Shown here in pieces: positions 63,464 to 64,000 of a stretch of DNA of 64,000 nt. The notes under the pieces were generated by a model. It ran no database searches. It saw only the letters and a program-made list of their open reading frames with translations, and had not been told where the DNA came from. The stretch is from Pictodentalium vernedei (lineage: Eukaryota > Mollusca > Scaphopoda > Dentaliida > Dentaliidae): contig CM062293.1 in the NCBI GenBank assembly GCA_031216915.1, positions 153,706,285 to 153,770,284 on the forward strand, written 5' to 3'. A program made the position numbers and the translations under genes. Every line of letters begins with the position of its first letter. Within the stretch, counting starts at the first letter, position 1.

Positions 63464-64000
63464 TGAAGTCGATACCCATTGCTCCATCACGATTACGCTA
63501 AACATCAAGTCATATTTTCTAGAAGGCTCAGATCACTGTGTTCCAAACTGAACACAGTGGAGTAGATTATGTTAAACAATGGCGTAAAATCTCTTTTTGA
63601 GCGCGAGATTCCTTCGCAGAACAATCGTATGGTTCACATAAATCTAAAATGCTCAATACATTTGTTTTCCCGAAAATAAGATTTGCATGAAGGATCAAAG
63701 CTGATTCGAACCTGTATCGCACTGAGTCGCTCGTATCCAGCACAAGTAACAATATAAATATAACTAACGCCTTTACCGACTTGGCTACAGGAATTATCGT
63801 ATCTGTATTACAGTGTTACAAGCCGATCGAATGTTGTTTCAAAACCATATAAGGCAGGTTGCGTCTTACTAACTGTCGCATTTTTAAAACGCTACCTGCC
63901 TTATATGTTTGGTATTCAGGAATTACATGACCCCGTAGTTTTTGTTTGTTTGTTATCTTTTAATGCGTCCCCCAAAATGGTTATAAAGTTTTAAAAAAAT
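63464..64000. repeat. Second copy of the ~535 bp block, running off the window
   Basis: Begins at GTCGATACCCATTGCTCCAT, truncating tRNA-like unit 3 after its A box, and continues through a unit 4 copy and the shortened hairpin. The end of the window cuts it, so further units may follow. Confidence 0.85.
63698..63790 (-). other. tRNA-like unit 8 (copy of unit 4), minus strand
   Basis: The complement carries GTAGCCAAGTCGGTAAAGGC and CAGGTTCGAATCAG. It is diverged from unit 4 at scattered sites including the B box, which argues against selection for tRNA function. Confidence 0.6.

Noticed and set aside
61893-63790. Calling the A/B-box units as functional tRNA genes
   Set aside because: Acceptor stems and D arms do not pair by eye and box spacing varies; only tRNA-like status is supported without a covariance search.

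Overview
The window looks like a gene-poor, repeat-dense piece of a metazoan nuclear genome. The reasons are low G+C, no bacterial gene layout, tRNA-derived SINEs with target-site duplications, many families of short inverted-repeat transposons, a DIRS-type tyrosine-recombinase retrotransposon, a Tc1-like element, and Helentron/Pearl-like elements with satellite cores. This mix is familiar from marine invertebrates and fits a mollusc or another lophotrochozoan best. That placement is an inference and an amphioxus-like animal is not excluded. No confident host gene was found; every recognisable protein-coding stretch belongs to a mobile element and all are damaged.

Layout. 0-6.3 kb: remnants, then a ~4.1 kb element with diverged long inverted ends around a minus-strand gene carrying an RNase H-like region, an XPG/FEN1-like nuclease and a C-terminal cysteine cluster (Academ-like), broken by one in-frame stop. 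6.6-9.9 kb: a foldback element holding a Helentron-like insertion and a hAT MITE. 10-15.5 kb: MITEs and a ~160 bp tandem array split by a hAT MITE. 15.7-21.8 kb: a Helentron-like element with a ~170 bp satellite core, itself split by a 4.19 kb DIRS element (inverted terminal repeats, internal complementary region, gag, tyrosine recombinase; reverse transcriptase deleted). 22-33 kb: hairpins, hAT, pogo-like and TTAA MITEs, SINEs. 33.6-35.9, 37.7-40.9, 46.2-47.8 and 54.4-55.1 kb: more Helentron-like elements, one split by a 1.4 kb Tc1-like transposon. 43.6-44.9 kb: a possible solo LTR. 47.9-52.4 kb: a hAT element with a nested TTAA MITE, then two satellite-like arrays. 53-57.8 kb: SINEs, a second copy of a 313 bp TA-flanked MITE, and a 642 bp hAT element. 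61.9-64 kb: a cluster of tRNA-like A/B-box units, nearly all on the minus strand, inside a ~1 kb duplication.

The pieces form a stack of nested insertions whose order can be read from target-site duplications and from two empty sites. None of the autonomous-type elements seen here (Academ-like, DIRS, Tc1-like) can act alone as it stands. The short non-autonomous families would need enzymes supplied from elsewhere in the genome.
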